Positions 1 through 8,071 of a stretch of DNA of 64,000 nt are shown one piece after another. The notes beneath the pieces are model-generated. The model had not been told where the DNA came from. It did no database searches and saw only the letters and a program-made list of their open reading frames with translations. A program made the position numbers and the translations under genes. How positions within the stretch are numbered: the first letter of the stretch is position 1; every line of letters starts with the position of its first letter. This DNA is from JAUNKE01 sp041853585 (GTDB taxonomy: Bacteria > Bacillota > Clostridia > Peptostreptococcales > Filifactoraceae), in assembly GCA_041853585.1 (NCBI GenBank), contig JBGZSM010000092.1, positions 46,454 to 110,453 on the forward strand, written 5' to 3'.

Positions 1-93
1 CTCTGAAACGGGTTTTGAATTGTTGATAACACGAGAAACCGTAGATATGGAAACCCCCGCCATCTTCGCAACATCTTTGATGGTTATTGACAT
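1..93 (-). CDS. LacI-family transcriptional regulator, N-terminus only
   Basis: Thirty-one codons are visible before the gene runs off the left edge. They read MSITIKDVAKMAGVSISTVS and onward through RVINNSKPVSE, the classic LacI/PurR helix-turn-helix that binds DNA, with VSxxTVSRVxN as recognition helix. The start is the ATG at 93, preceded by an excellent AAAGGAGGGA ribosome binding site. The sugar-binding domain that would show the effector lies outside the window, so the regulon cannot be named. It is transcribed away from trmB's 3' end on the same strand. Confidence 0.85.
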   Translation of the reverse strand, partial: MSITIKDVAKMAGVSISTVSRVINNSKPVSE

Positions 94-130
94 ACTTCCC
101 TCCTTTGTTTTCTTTCTATACATTTTACAA

Positions 131-769
131 TTAAATTCGGATACATTCAAGACTAAAAATCGCTTTCTTCAAAGAAATAAACTTTTTTTCATATTCCGTT
201 TGGATATAAATCGGCTCATCCGAGGATAATATTCGCTGATTCTCCTTTGAATAAATATCTCGAATTTCGCGAACGATTCGGTAGTCGCTCTGCTTGATTT
301 GCGAAATGCTGAACTCAAAAAAATCCAAATTGTCGGTTTTGATTGCAAGACTCGCTTGCGGCTTGGAAATCTTAGCGTATTTTTGAAGCATTTGTAAATG
401 GGTCAAACGCCTTTTGCTGTAACGCTGCTTCGACCATGGGTCTGAAAAATTCAAAAAGATTTTCGACACGCTGCCCGCCGGCAAAATCCCATCAATTTTT
501 CCGGCATCAAAGCTCATCAGCCTCACATTGCTCAAATTCTTTTCTTCCACCTTCTGCCCCGCCAAAATCAGCAGCGGTGCCTGCTTTTCAATCCCGAGAT
601 AAGAATTTTCGCCGAAACGCTGCGCATACTCGGTCAGAAAATCGCCCCTTCCCATTCCGATTTCAACATACAGATCGCTGTCATCAGGCTCAAATTCCGT
701 ACACAATATTCCTTTGTCGATTAAATCCCTCAGCTTCTGCTCATAATCCTTCGGTCGTCGATATCTCAT
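131..769 (-). CDS. trmB: tRNA (guanine-N7-)-methyltransferase TrmB
   Basis: This 212-residue protein is a cytoplasmic, SAM-dependent enzyme expected to methylate G46 in the variable loop of tRNAs. Visible motifs are the SAM-binding loop VEIGMGRGDF (about 35-44), the family hallmark NFSDPWSKQRYSKRRLT (from 107) and the C-terminal TEYEKKF (191-197) that contacts tRNA. Length matches the family (about 210-220). The ATG follows AAAGGAGAAC, a good ribosome binding site. It stands alone, with the LacI-type gene downstream on the same strand about 40 bases away. Confidence 0.95.
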   Translation of the reverse strand: MRYRRPKDYEQKLRDLIDKGILCTEFEPDDSDLYVEIGMGRGDFLTEYAQRFGENSYLGIEKQAPLLILAGQKVEEKNLSNVRLMSFDAGKIDGILPAGSVSKIFLNFSDPWSKQRYSKRRLTHLQMLQKYAKISKPQASLAIKTDNLDFFEFSISQIKQSDYRIVREIRDIYSKENQRILSSDEPIYIQTEYEKKFISLKKAIFSLECIRI

Positions 770-1169
770 CCGTTCTCCTTTTCAACTCGTCACTCTCAAT
801 CTCATAGCATTTTTTATCTTCACAATTTCATCTTGCAGGATTATTTCGCCTAAAATTTGCTCATTCCCATACATTCTATTATTGGAAAGGAAGCTTCCTT
901 ACATATTTCTCTGTTATAAAATTTTTCTTGAGATAGATGTCAAATTTTTCTATAACAAAATTTTCCCCGGCATCGAGTTTTCCCTACATTATATAGAAAG
1001 ATTCTTCATTATAATAAATTTGTTATTATCCATATAAATTTTCTCGTCATACTCAGGAAAATTTTGCACATTACATATATAAATAGGAAGCTTTTCGTTT
1101 CGATTTCATAATAAAACTTGCGCTCCACAAATTTCCGTTGATTTTTTATGCCTTTAACGCAAATTTCTG
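770..1169. other. AT-rich intergenic stretch with inverted repeats
   Basis: No convincing gene is seen in these 400 bases between trmB and the acyl carrier protein promoter. It contains a perfect 14-base palindrome AAGGAAGCTTCCTT at 887-900 and an inverted repeat GTTATA (913-918) with TATAAC (951-956). They could be a transcription terminator-like fold or operator sites for the divergent genes; neither role is shown. Confidence 0.5.
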
Positions 1170-1198
1170 TTGATAATTTCAATTTCTTGTATTATACT
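1170..1198 (+). promoter_or_regulatory. Sigma-A-type promoter of acpP
   Basis: A -35 box TTGATA (1170-1175) and a -10 box TATACT (1193-1198) are separated by 17 bases. The start codon of acpP lies about 38 bases downstream of the -10 box, leaving a short leader with its ribosome binding site. Confidence 0.75.
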
Positions 1199-1235
1199 CT
1201 TTAAGAGCATATATTCTTTATTTGTAGGAGGCATT

Positions 1236-1466
1236 ATGATTTTAGAAAAAATCCAAGATATAATCAGCAAGCAGTTGGGAATTGACGCGGACAGCATTCA
1301 ACTTACTTCCAATTTAACAAGCGACCTGGATGCAGACTCTATCGAAGCGGTTGAAATTATTATGGCTATTGAAGATGAATTTGAAATCGAAATTCCCGAT
1401 GAAAAAATCGAAAGCATTGTAACCGTACAAGATTTAGTAGATTTCATCGATTCGCTCGTTGGGTAA
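1236..1466 (+). CDS. acpP: Acyl carrier protein
   Basis: This 76-residue acidic protein carries the growing acyl chain in fatty acid synthesis. The phosphopantetheine attachment site is Ser35 in DADSIEAVEIIMAIEDEF, a standard D-S-x-E motif. Start chosen is ATG 1236, which sits behind TAGGAGGC; in-frame upstream codons overlap the promoter and cannot be translated. It is monocistronic, far from fab genes in this window. Its last 33 bases (1434-1466) overlap the 3' end of the convergent pseudouridine synthase gene, which is unusual for a highly expressed gene. Ser35 appears as DS-I-EAVE rather than DSLE/DSLD, a minor variant. Confidence 0.93.
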   Translation: MILEKIQDIISKQLGIDADSIQLTSNLTSDLDADSIEAVEIIMAIEDEFEIEIPDEKIESIVTVQDLVDFIDSLVG

Positions 1467-2351
1467 CAATTTTTTTATCAGCTCTCTCATATCGTTGGGG
1501 AGCTGAATTTTTATGTCTATTTTTTCTTCTTTTCTCGGGGAATAAAAACCCAAGCGTGCCGCGTGCAATGCCTGTCTTTGAATCCAATCCAAATTCCCGC
1601 CGTAAAGTTCGTCGCCGAACAGAGGATGTCCCTCACTTTGAAAATGCACGCGTATCTGATGCGTTCGTCCCGTCTCCAGTTGCACTCGAACAAGGGAAGC
1701 TTCATCCGAGCTTGCAACTACCTTATAATGCGTGATGGCATGTTGTCCGTCCTCGCCTATCTCCCGACGAATACCGTCGTCGGATTTACGAATCGGTTTG
1801 TTGATCGTGCCTTTGCCCGTCAATCTCCCTTGCACGATTGCCCAATATTCTTTTTCCATATCCCAAAGCGAATTCTCTTTGGTCAATACGCTGTGCGCAT
1901 AAACATTCTTTGCGATAATCAATATCCCGCTGGTATATCGATCCAATCGATTCACGAATCGCACTTTGGACTCAATCCCATGCTTTCTGAAATAAAACAA
2001 TGCCGCATTGAGCATCGTGTCATAGAGATGACTTCGCGTCGGATGAACCACCATATCATACGGCTTCTCAACCACCAACAAATCTTCATCCTCATAATAA
2101 ATCTGCAATTCAATGTCTTGCGGCAGATATTCGCTTTCTTCCTTCGGCAACAAAATTTTGATTTCATCGCCTTTCTTAACCTCCGTATGAACATTGGATT
2201 TTTGTCCGTTCACAAAAACATAGTCCCCTTTTTTGAGCGAAACCATCAGCCGAATCGAAATATCCATCTCATCGAGCAAAATCTGTTTCAATTTCTCATC
2301 TTTTTCCGCAATCCAAACCAGCTCGTTGTATTTTTTATTATTCTTCCACAT
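1434..2351 (-). CDS. RluA-family pseudouridine synthase
   Basis: Predicted 305-residue RNA pseudouridine synthase. An S4-like RNA-binding region occupies about residues 15-65, and the RluA catalytic domain follows from about 85, with the catalytic Asp137 in NRLDRYTSG, then GRTHQIRVH near 225 typical of RluA/RluD/YhcT types. Start ATG 2351 has GGAG eight bases upstream; ten more in-frame codons exist but lack a better site. The exact RNA target (23S rRNA or tRNA) cannot be told from sequence. The 3' end overlaps acpP by 33 bases in convergent orientation. Confidence 0.9.
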   Translation of the reverse strand: MWKNNKKYNELVWIAEKDEKLKQILLDEMDISIRLMVSLKKGDYVFVNGQKSNVHTEVKKGDEIKILLPKEESEYLPQDIELQIYYEDEDLLVVEKPYDMVVHPTRSHLYDTMLNAALFYFRKHGIESKVRFVNRLDRYTSGILIIAKNVYAHSVLTKENSLWDMEKEYWAIVQGRLTGKGTINKPIRKSDDGIRREIGEDGQHAITHYKVVASSDEASLVRVQLETGRTHQIRVHFQSEGHPLFGDELYGGNLDWIQRQALHAARLGFYSPRKEEKIDIKIQLPNDMRELIKKLLPNERIDEIY

Positions 2352-3046
2352 AATTATTCTCCATAAACTAAATAATAACACTTTCGATTGAAGATAGCAA
2401 TCAAAATACGCAAAATGAATTCAAACGATTTTGCACCGATGATTTTTTTGTCCCTCCGCAGAGCTGTTACATCCAATATATCAACACAAGATAATGAAAT
2501 GAAAAAGTATATCTGTCCATAAAATATTTAGATGAAAATACTAAATGACACTGATATACCAATGAAACTCTACTTGAAAAAGATGATAATCGGATGATTG
2601 TCGGGTAGTCATTGGATATGTGGATTGGAGATAAGAAAAGTAGGAAGGAAAAAAAGAACGAAGAAAAAAATGCAAATTGAAAGAAAAGCAGGCGAAAAAG
2701 AACAAAAGCTGTAGAAAAACAAACCAAGAAATTTATGTAAACCCCTTAGCCTACAACAAAGTGCAAAGACAAAAAAAGTCTAAAGCTTTGTTGACAAATT
2801 TCCAGCATATGTGATACCCTTTCATTAACAAATGATTGTTTTCAAAAAGACATTCACTTTAACACCGACATATTGACAAACAAATTTTTAATTTTAATCG
2901 ATGGAGATGTACTATGAACTATTACAATCCACAACGGTATAAAAACGGCGATACAATATAGTTATTGCTGCTAAATTTGTTTGGTAGTAATACTTAAATC
3001 AGAGATGCTAATTATACTTAATAGAAACAAGCGAGAAAAGAAAGTT
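2352..3046. other. Gene-poor AT-rich stretch with hairpin and tiny ORF
   Basis: Almost 700 bases without a convincing gene. It contains a hairpin at 2754-2793 (CAACAAAG pairs with CTTTGTTG, with a second short stem AGAC/GTCT inside), a possible -35 box TTGACA at 2791-2796 with only a weak -10 box, and a 15-codon reading frame at 2914-2961 behind GATGGAGATGTACT that looks like a gene fragment (begins MNYYNPQRYKNG). I read the region as decayed sequence leading into the small protein at 3047. Confidence 0.45.
2754..2793. repeat. Inverted repeat / hairpin
   Basis: Outer arms CAACAAAG (2754-2761) and CTTTGTTG (2786-2793) are perfect complements. Between them AAGAC and GTCT flank a run of seven A residues, giving an inner stem. 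No T-run follows on either side that would make it a classical terminator. Confidence 0.5.
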
Positions 3047-3484
3047 ATGAAATATATTTTAATACTGATTGTTGTACTAATTATGGCTTTAGGTTCTTAT
3101 CGAGGCAAGAATGATTCTCTCGATAATATTCCAAAAGAGAATAATATAAAAACTGAATATAAAAGTGAGCATGGTTTTGGAAATGATGCTTTTAACATCT
3201 ACTCATTCAATGTTGTTAAAGAATTCAATACGGATGATTTTAAAAAAATAGATGACAAATACCAAAATATATCAGTCCATTTCAAAGGTATGTTAGAAAG
3301 CTCATATAGAAATTCCAATTACTCAAACAAAACACTGTATGAGATACAAACAAAGCTGGATTTACTTGAAAAAGAAGAAGATTGTTTATATATGTATATA
3401 ACAGATGAAACCGGAGCAAGAAGAGAATTATATATATACAGTAAACAACTGAATACCGGATACTACTTTCTCTTACAGATATAG
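3047..3484 (+). CDS. Small secreted or membrane-anchored protein of unknown function
   Basis: I do not recognise this 145-residue protein. It begins MKYILILIVVLIMALGSYRG, a typical lipoprotein signal peptide except that the residue expected to be the lipidated cysteine is tyrosine (LGS-Y). TAT (Tyr) is one base from TGT (Cys). The mature part is hydrophilic and Lys/Asp/Asn rich with no known motif. Start ATG 3047 is chosen because it puts the hydrophobic segment at the N-terminus; the upstream site GAGAAAAGAAAG is weak. A good terminator follows at 3605. It may be a decayed lipoprotein or a peptide with an uncleaved membrane anchor. Confidence 0.55.
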   Translation: MKYILILIVVLIMALGSYRGKNDSLDNIPKENNIKTEYKSEHGFGNDAFNIYSFNVVKEFNTDDFKKIDDKYQNISVHFKGMLESSYRNSNYSNKTLYEIQTKLDLLEKEEDCLYMYITDETGARRELYIYSKQLNTGYYFLLQI

Positions 3485-3604
3485 ATAACCACCTTATAGT
3501 TTGGGATATAAATGCTTGAACAGTTAATAACAAGAGAAATAGTGATGATACAAAACAAGAGTGTGAATAAAAGTCTGTAAATATGTTCTTCTGTGATAAT
3601 GATG

Positions 3605-3643
3605 GGGTTGAAGGCACATTCAAGAGCCTTCAACCCTTTCTCT
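3605..3643 (+). terminator. Rho-independent terminator
   Basis: GGGTTGAAGGC (3605-3615) pairs perfectly with GCCTTCAACCC (3626-3636) around a 10-base loop and is followed by TTTCTCT. It ends transcription from the unknown gene at 3047-3484. Confidence 0.75.
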
Positions 3644-3703
3644 ATTCTCTTATAGATAACTTTGTTTTCTTCTTCATTTCCTCCATTTTGTTCTCTTTTT
3701 TGA

Positions 3704-3730
3704 CAGAAAAAGAGATAGCATTCTGCTACC
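3704..3730 (-). terminator. Probable terminator of the unknown gene at 3761-4231
   Basis: On the minus strand GGTAGCA, loop GAA, TGCTATC form a 7-pair stem with one G-T wobble (3714-3730), followed by TCTCTTTTTC. Confidence 0.5.
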
Positions 3731-3760
3731 CCTTTAGATAAAAGTTAAGTATTCCATTTT

Positions 3761-4231
3761 CTAAGGTTCTCTATCTCCAAATTTTAACTTTGAGTTGCCC
3801 TTATAAACCACAAATTTTATTTGTCCATCTTCTAAATTCTTTATCAAGACCATAATATTATTGCATTCATATTTTTCGCTGTACGAAATTATTTCAGACT
3901 CATATACCCTGCCATCAACATCGCATTGGATAATATAGGATGTATTTTCGGTAAGTTTATCTTTTACTAGCTTATATTTACTTATTTCACCCTTTGCCAA
4001 ACTGAATTGCAATATATCTTCCTTATCGACAGAACCCTTTATAGCTATTTGCTTTAACTCTATATTGGAATTATTATTGATTTGAACATTAAAATTTGAC
4101 GATAATCGATTCGTTATAGGGTAATAAAAAGTAACCAAGGGAAAAGTTATCAAAGATACTATAAAGGTAATTATAAATATTCTTCTCTTGTTCGTTTCCA
4201 TAAAATCCATCGCTTCCTTAATCATCATCAA
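3761..4231 (-). CDS. Single-pass membrane protein of unknown function
   Basis: I do not recognise this protein (up to 156 residues). It has a basic N-terminal stretch (METNKRRIF) followed by one membrane segment of about 24 residues (FIITFIVSLITFPLVTFYYP) and then a roughly 115-residue extracytoplasmic part rich in Asn, Lys and Ile, which could be a small beta domain. The start is uncertain: ATG codons at 4231, 4228, 4210 and 4201 are all possible and only the last two have a purine-rich AAGGAAG nearby. It directly follows, and overlaps by a few bases, the remains of an XRE-type regulator on the same strand. Confidence 0.55.
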   Translation of the reverse strand: MMMIKEAMDFMETNKRRIFIITFIVSLITFPLVTFYYPITNRLSSNFNVQINNNSNIELKQIAIKGSVDKEDILQFSLAKGEISKYKLVKDKLTENTSYIIQCDVDGRVYESEIISYSEKYECNNIMVLIKNLEDGQIKFVVYKGNSKLKFGDREP

Positions 4232-4346
4232 AGCTAATCAAATCATTCGGAGTACAATCAAGTTCCTTTCATATTCTCTCAAGGTTTTTGAATGTAATCG
4301 GCTTATTCTCTCCCATATCAATTCGCTCAAATATTGTTTTCTTTCT
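4218..4346 (-). pseudogene. Remnant of an XRE/Cro-type helix-turn-helix regulator with premature TGA
   Basis: Read on the minus strand, the frame ending at the TAA 4220-4218 gives RKKTIFERIDMGENKPITF, KNLERI, stop, KELDCTPNDLISFDDD. This is the C-terminal half of small XRE regulators (usual form ...LERICKELDCTPNDLI). The stop is TGA at 4271-4269, exactly where Cys (TGC or TGT) is expected, so one substitution explains it. Upstream the frame has no start and soon meets another stop, so the first helix is lost or frameshifted. The fragment directly precedes the unknown membrane protein at 3761-4231, of which it was probably the operon partner. Confidence 0.6.
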
Positions 4347-4529
4347 ATAACCATAACAACATCCTTGGCTCCAAATAATTCCCTTAACATTTTATTCGTA
4401 TTTTATCATTCTTATGATAAAACTTCAATTCTCAACGAATAATTTCTGCACCTTGGAGCACTTTTTATTCGTAGAATTACTTTTTTGCTTTGAACCAAGC
4501 ATCCATCGAAATATTTTAGATTTTCTCCC

Positions 4530-4560
4530 AAAAACAAAAGCGATTTGAAAACCGCTTTTG
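4530..4560 (-). terminator. Terminator after the methyltransferase gene
   Basis: On the minus strand CAAAAGCG pairs with CGCTTTTG (4535-4542 with 4553-4560) around a 10-base loop and is followed by TTTTTGGG. It closes the acyltransferase-methyltransferase operon. Confidence 0.7.
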
Positions 4561-4576
4561 CACTTTGGATATTCTA

Positions 4577-5350
4577 TTATAAATCAAGTTTTTTCGCCAC
4601 GATATAGAATCGGTGAATTCTTCCTTCTATTACACCTTTTTCTTCCAAGGTTTCTTGCGCTTTATACAGATTTTCCAAATGCGTTTCAACGGAAAATCCG
4701 GGGAATTCCCACTCCAATATTCTTGCAAACCAAACCAGAGCGCCGACTTCATAAAAACGAATCGGTTGGAAAACTTCGCCACTCTCCAGAATTTCAAATC
4801 CGTTCTCAACAAGCTCCTTCTCTCTTATTTTTACATATTGACTCGGATAAGAAAAATCCGTAATCTCGGGTTGCAATAGTTTTATCAGCTCCCAATCATT
4901 TTCAGCGCCTACCTGCTGCGTGATAAACAATCCGCCCTTCTGCAAAACTCTTTTGAGCTCCTGCACATTGTAATCGCCATGTCGATTCGTGATAATGTCA
5001 AATTCTTCATTTTCAAAAGAAAGTTCATCCGCTCCGTCGGCTTCTCTGAAATCAATGCCAAGCGGCAACAACATTTCTTTGCAATATTCAACATTTGGCT
5101 TATAACCTTCAATCGCAGCCGTCTTTTCAGCCGGATGATTCAGCGAAAGCAAGAACTCTCCGCCGCCGGTTTCCATATCCAACAGTTTCATATTCGGGTT
5201 TGAATATTTCTTTATAATACTTCGAAAATCCCAAGGCAGTTGGTCTTCCTCGACATATCTGTCTTTGATATGCGAAAAATCCCAACCTTTGATATGCGCT
5301 ATTTCTTCTTCCTTCTTCCAAGCTTCATACAGCTTTAACTTATCCGACAA
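4577..5350 (-). CDS. Class I SAM-dependent methyltransferase
   Basis: Predicted 257-residue cytoplasmic methyltransferase of the broad Methyltransf_11/25 type. SAM motif I is LLDMETGGGEF (about 56-66), followed by AIEGYKPNVEYC (motif II region) and FDIITNRHGDYNVQELKRVLQKGG (motif IV/V region). Relatives begin with a short KLYEAWKKEEExAHIKGWDFSHI segment, as here. I place the start at TTG 5350 because GGAGGAG (5362-5356) lies five bases upstream; ATG 5368 is possible but puts that site inside the gene. It follows the acyltransferase by about 20 bases and is probably co-transcribed. The substrate is unknown. Confidence 0.8.
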   Translation of the reverse strand: MSDKLKLYEAWKKEEEIAHIKGWDFSHIKDRYVEEDQLPWDFRSIIKKYSNPNMKLLDMETGGGEFLLSLNHPAEKTAAIEGYKPNVEYCKEMLLPLGIDFREADGADELSFENEEFDIITNRHGDYNVQELKRVLQKGGLFITQQVGAENDWELIKLLQPEITDFSYPSQYVKIREKELVENGFEILESGEVFQPIRFYEVGALVWFARILEWEFPGFSVETHLENLYKAQETLEEKGVIEGRIHRFYIVAKKLDL

Positions 5351-5370
5351 CGCTTCTCCTCCATCCATCC

Positions 5371-6264
5371 TTAAAAATCGATAATACCAAATCCCATGCC
5401 GAGATGATGCATGGATTGCAGCGCTGAAATCTGCAATGAAGTATTTTGCGGAAAATCTTTTTTTGCCCTGTACCTTTTCCCGAAAATATCTCGAATCGCA
5501 TCTTCCGAGTCCTGAACCTGTCCGATGACATGAAACAGCTTTTTGAAATCTCTTATGTTGGAATGTTCGGGAAGAATTTCGTCCATATTCGGATAGAGCA
5601 ACCAAGAACAACATATAAAGGCTTGATATTTTCTATTCGGAAAAAATTTTTGAAAAAACAATCTCGCCTCGTCGAAAGATTTTTTGACCGAATCGATATT
5701 CAGTAGCGCCCCTCGCTGAATGTGAACATTCAAAACGGGAGTACCTTTCGGTAATCTTTCTTTTTGTTCCTCGCTAAATTTCATATAGTCTTCTCCAATT
5801 CCCTCCTTATCCAAATAAATCATATCGAAGTCCTGAAATTGCAATTCACCGATTTTAAAGATTTTCAAATTCATAATATGTCTATGCCAACATGCATCTT
5901 GTTTTGAAATTCCTATTTTTCCATGAGATTCAAAATACAGCTTTGCTCTCAGCGAAACATCTTGAAAGGTCTCGGCGATAATTTTTTCATCAATATCCTT
6001 CGATTCTAAAATACGCTTTTTGTCTGTAAGCAAATAAATTATGATTGCAAGCCTCGTCAATGGTTTTCTACGACATATTTGAAAGTCGGGGATTTCTCCT
6101 TTATAGGCTTCATTTGACAAAGTCGGCATCTCAGACCAATGACGAAACAGATATTCTTTTACCAACTCCTCGATATTCTTCGGAAGTTTCAGCATCCTAA
6201 AGACGGCTTCTATTTCATCAAAATAATTCATATTGCTTAATGCAATTGGATTTGTTTTGTTCAA
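5371..6264 (-). CDS. GNAT-like acyltransferase domain protein
   Basis: This 297-residue protein matches the pattern of two-part acyltransferases found widely in Firmicutes: an N-terminal helical NAT_N-like part and a C-terminal GNAT fold. Conserved pieces are LNVHIQRGALLNIDSVKKSF (about 183-202), RKYQAFICCSWLLYP (about 212) and the HSNI...F..LFHVIG stretch. Function and acyl acceptor are unknown. The start is TTG 6264 with GGAGG six bases upstream; the TTG overlaps the TGA of a 22-codon upstream frame, suggesting coupled translation. The methyltransferase gene follows directly. Confidence 0.75.
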   Translation of the reverse strand: MNKTNPIALSNMNYFDEIEAVFRMLKLPKNIEELVKEYLFRHWSEMPTLSNEAYKGEIPDFQICRRKPLTRLAIIIYLLTDKKRILESKDIDEKIIAETFQDVSLRAKLYFESHGKIGISKQDACWHRHIMNLKIFKIGELQFQDFDMIYLDKEGIGEDYMKFSEEQKERLPKGTPVLNVHIQRGALLNIDSVKKSFDEARLFFQKFFPNRKYQAFICCSWLLYPNMDEILPEHSNIRDFKKLFHVIGQVQDSEDAIRDIFGKRYRAKKDFPQNTSLQISALQSMHHLGMGFGIIDF

Positions 6265-6329
6265 TTATTTCCTCCGTTTTCCAAAATATAATATAGTACA
6301 CCGAATAATCGATTCTTCATTTTCATCAT
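6261..6329 (-). CDS. Putative 22-residue upstream peptide, possibly a regulator fragment
   Basis: A short frame, MMKMKNRLFGVLYYILENGG then NN, starts just after ATAGGAG and stops in a TGA that overlaps the TTG start of the acyltransferase by four bases. The residues MKNRLFGVLYYILE resemble the first helix of WYL/DeoR-type helix-turn-helix regulators, so this could be the stub of a lost regulator or a small leader peptide that couples translation. Only the sequence position supports expression. Confidence 0.4.
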   Translation of the reverse strand: MMKMKNRLFGVLYYILENGGNN

Positions 6330-6340
6330 CTCCTATCGAT

Positions 6341-6349
6341 ATTATATCA
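6341..6349 (-). promoter_or_regulatory. Extended -10 promoter for the small ORF and acyltransferase
   Basis: On the minus strand TGATATAAT forms an extended -10 element about 10 bases upstream of the ribosome binding site AGGAG. A TTGACT hexamer lies at 6375-6370 but at a spacing of 23 bases, too long to be its partner. Confidence 0.5.
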
Positions 6350-6709
6350 TGAGAAATGAATCTGCATGAAGTCAAGTTATTTTTAAGTTTTTTGTGCTTT
6401 GGCAAGAATTTTGCTGTCTATTATATAGTATTGCATTACGAAAACAAAACTTAATCCTGATCCGTATCCTTAAGACCAATCATATACCGAGGCATTTCTA
6501 AAATAACACGTGCCAACATTATCAATAGACTTCGATACACAACTCTTATATAGAAATCCGATAAAATATGAAAAACAAAAGTTGATTCGAAAATTATAAT
6601 ACAAAAACTTTATTTTGTCGCTATAGACGACACAAATTTGGTAATTTGCTCAGAAACGGTTTACATCCAAGCGATTTTAAGTTAATCTATTGGGGAAAGG
6701 TGGTTTGTT
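6350..6709. other. AT-rich intergenic region upstream of nadK
   Basis: About 360 bases between divergent genes. I see no gene, repeat or RNA. The nadK ribosome binding site GGGGAAAGGTGG is at its right end. No clear -35/-10 pair for nadK stands out. Confidence 0.4.
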
Positions 6710-7510
6710 ATGCAGAAGAAAATTTTTATATCATTCAATCCATCGCCGGAATCCAAGGCGGTGTATCAGGATGTAAAAGAAAAGTTGACCAACGCCGGTT
6801 TTGTTGTCGTGGATAAAATTGAAGATAACCTGTCACTTATCATAGCCATCGGTGGCGACGGCTCTTTCATTACAACGATTCATAACTATAATTATCCCAA
6901 GATTCCAATCGTCGGCATCAATACCGGACATCTCGGATTCTTGCAGGACATCAATCCTGCCGACATTGACAAATTTATTGAGGAATACAAAGCAAGTAAA
7001 TATTATCTGATGCCGATTTCAATTGCAAAAGCAATTATCGATACCGGCGAAGAACTTCACACAACCTATGCCGTCAACGAAATTGTGATTCGAAATACGA
7101 TGACCCGAATGATTCATTTGACTTTCAAAATCAACAATTCGTTTATTGAGCGTTTCAGCGGAGACGGACTCATCGTTTCAACCCCGACCGGCTCGACCGC
7201 TTACAATTATTCCGCCGGCGGGGCAATTGTGGACCCTTCGCTTGAGGTGTTGCAAATCACACCGCTTTGTCCGTCCAACACGAATGCTTATCGCTCATTG
7301 ACATCAAGCATCGTGACCGCTCCCGATTCCGTAATTGAAATTTTCCCGGAGCGAACGGACGCTTCTTCGGTGCAAATTGTAAACGACGGCTTCGACAGAC
7401 CGTATCAAATTGTAGAAAAAGTTACCATCACTTCATCCAAAAACAAAATTTATGTACTCAGACTGTCAAATTACGACTTCTGGAATAAGGTAACTAATCG
7501 ATTTTTATAG
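6710..7510 (+). CDS. nadK: NAD kinase
   Basis: This 266-residue cytoplasmic enzyme phosphorylates NAD to NADP. The nucleotide-binding GGDG is at residues 48-51 (IIAIGGDGSFITTIH), and the NAD-binding signature TPTGSTAYNYSAGGAIVDP is near 165. Length is typical of Firmicutes NadK. The ATG follows AAAGGTGGTTTGTT. The yfcE-type phosphodiesterase gene starts eight bases after its stop codon, so the two form an operon closed by the hairpins at 8072-8105 and 8204-8235. Confidence 0.95.
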   Translation: MQKKIFISFNPSPESKAVYQDVKEKLTNAGFVVVDKIEDNLSLIIAIGGDGSFITTIHNYNYPKIPIVGINTGHLGFLQDINPADIDKFIEEYKASKYYLMPISIAKAIIDTGEELHTTYAVNEIVIRNTMTRMIHLTFKINNSFIERFSGDGLIVSTPTGSTAYNYSAGGAIVDPSLEVLQITPLCPSNTNAYRSLTSSIVTAPDSVIEIFPERTDASSVQIVNDGFDRPYQIVEKVTITSSKNKIYVLRLSNYDFWNKVTNRFL

Positions 7511-7517
7511 GAGAGAT

Positions 7518-8063
7518 ATGAAAATAGGTTTTCTAAGCGACACGCATGGCAATGCGGCAGCTTTTGAAAAAGCAATGCAGCTGTTGCATGATGCGGACAT
7601 CATCATTCATTGCGGCGATGTCCTGCCGAAATATTACGGACGACTTGAGAATGACAAGGAAGCTCAGGAGCTTTCTGCGCAGATAAAAAAGATGGACAAT
7701 ATCTATCTTGTCAAAGGAAACGGCGATGAAAAAGAGCATGAAGAGTGGCTTGGACACAAATTTCATTCGCCTGCATTAAAATTGCAGTTCGGCGATTATA
7801 AAATCTTTGCGTCACATGGCCATTACTATTCCCGCATGGCTTTGCTTCTCAAAGCTCAGGAAGAGGAGTGCAATATCGTATGCTATGGTCATACCCATAT
7901 CAAAGAGCTCGACAGCGATGACAAAATATTGGTACTCAATCCCGGAAGCGTCGCGCTTCCTCGCGACGGTTCTCCTTCCTGCGCTATTTTGGAAAATAAT
8001 ACGATGAGCATTTTTCATCTGGACACCGGCGAAAAGATTGCCTGTTTGCCCGTGCCGATTTAA
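7518..8063 (+). CDS. YfcE/MJ0936-family metallophosphodiesterase
   Basis: This 181-residue protein has all blocks of the small calcineurin-like phosphodiesterases: DTHGN (9-13) and HCGDVL for the first metal site, KGNGDE in place of the common GNCD, ASHGHYY and YGHTHIKE for the second, and LNPGSVALPRD near the end. YfcE relatives hydrolyse model phosphodiesters with Mn2+; the natural substrate is unknown. Start ATG follows TAGGAGAGAT. It is the second gene of the nadK operon. Confidence 0.9.
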   Translation: MKIGFLSDTHGNAAAFEKAMQLLHDADIIIHCGDVLPKYYGRLENDKEAQELSAQIKKMDNIYLVKGNGDEKEHEEWLGHKFHSPALKLQFGDYKIFASHGHYYSRMALLLKAQEEECNIVCYGHTHIKELDSDDKILVLNPGSVALPRDGSPSCAILENNTMSIFHLDTGEKIACLPVPI

Positions 8064-8071
8064 TTTTTTAA

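Noticed and set aside
2467..2727. An 86-codon minus-strand open frame
   Set aside because: Very Phe/Ser-rich, AT-driven, with no ribosome binding site.
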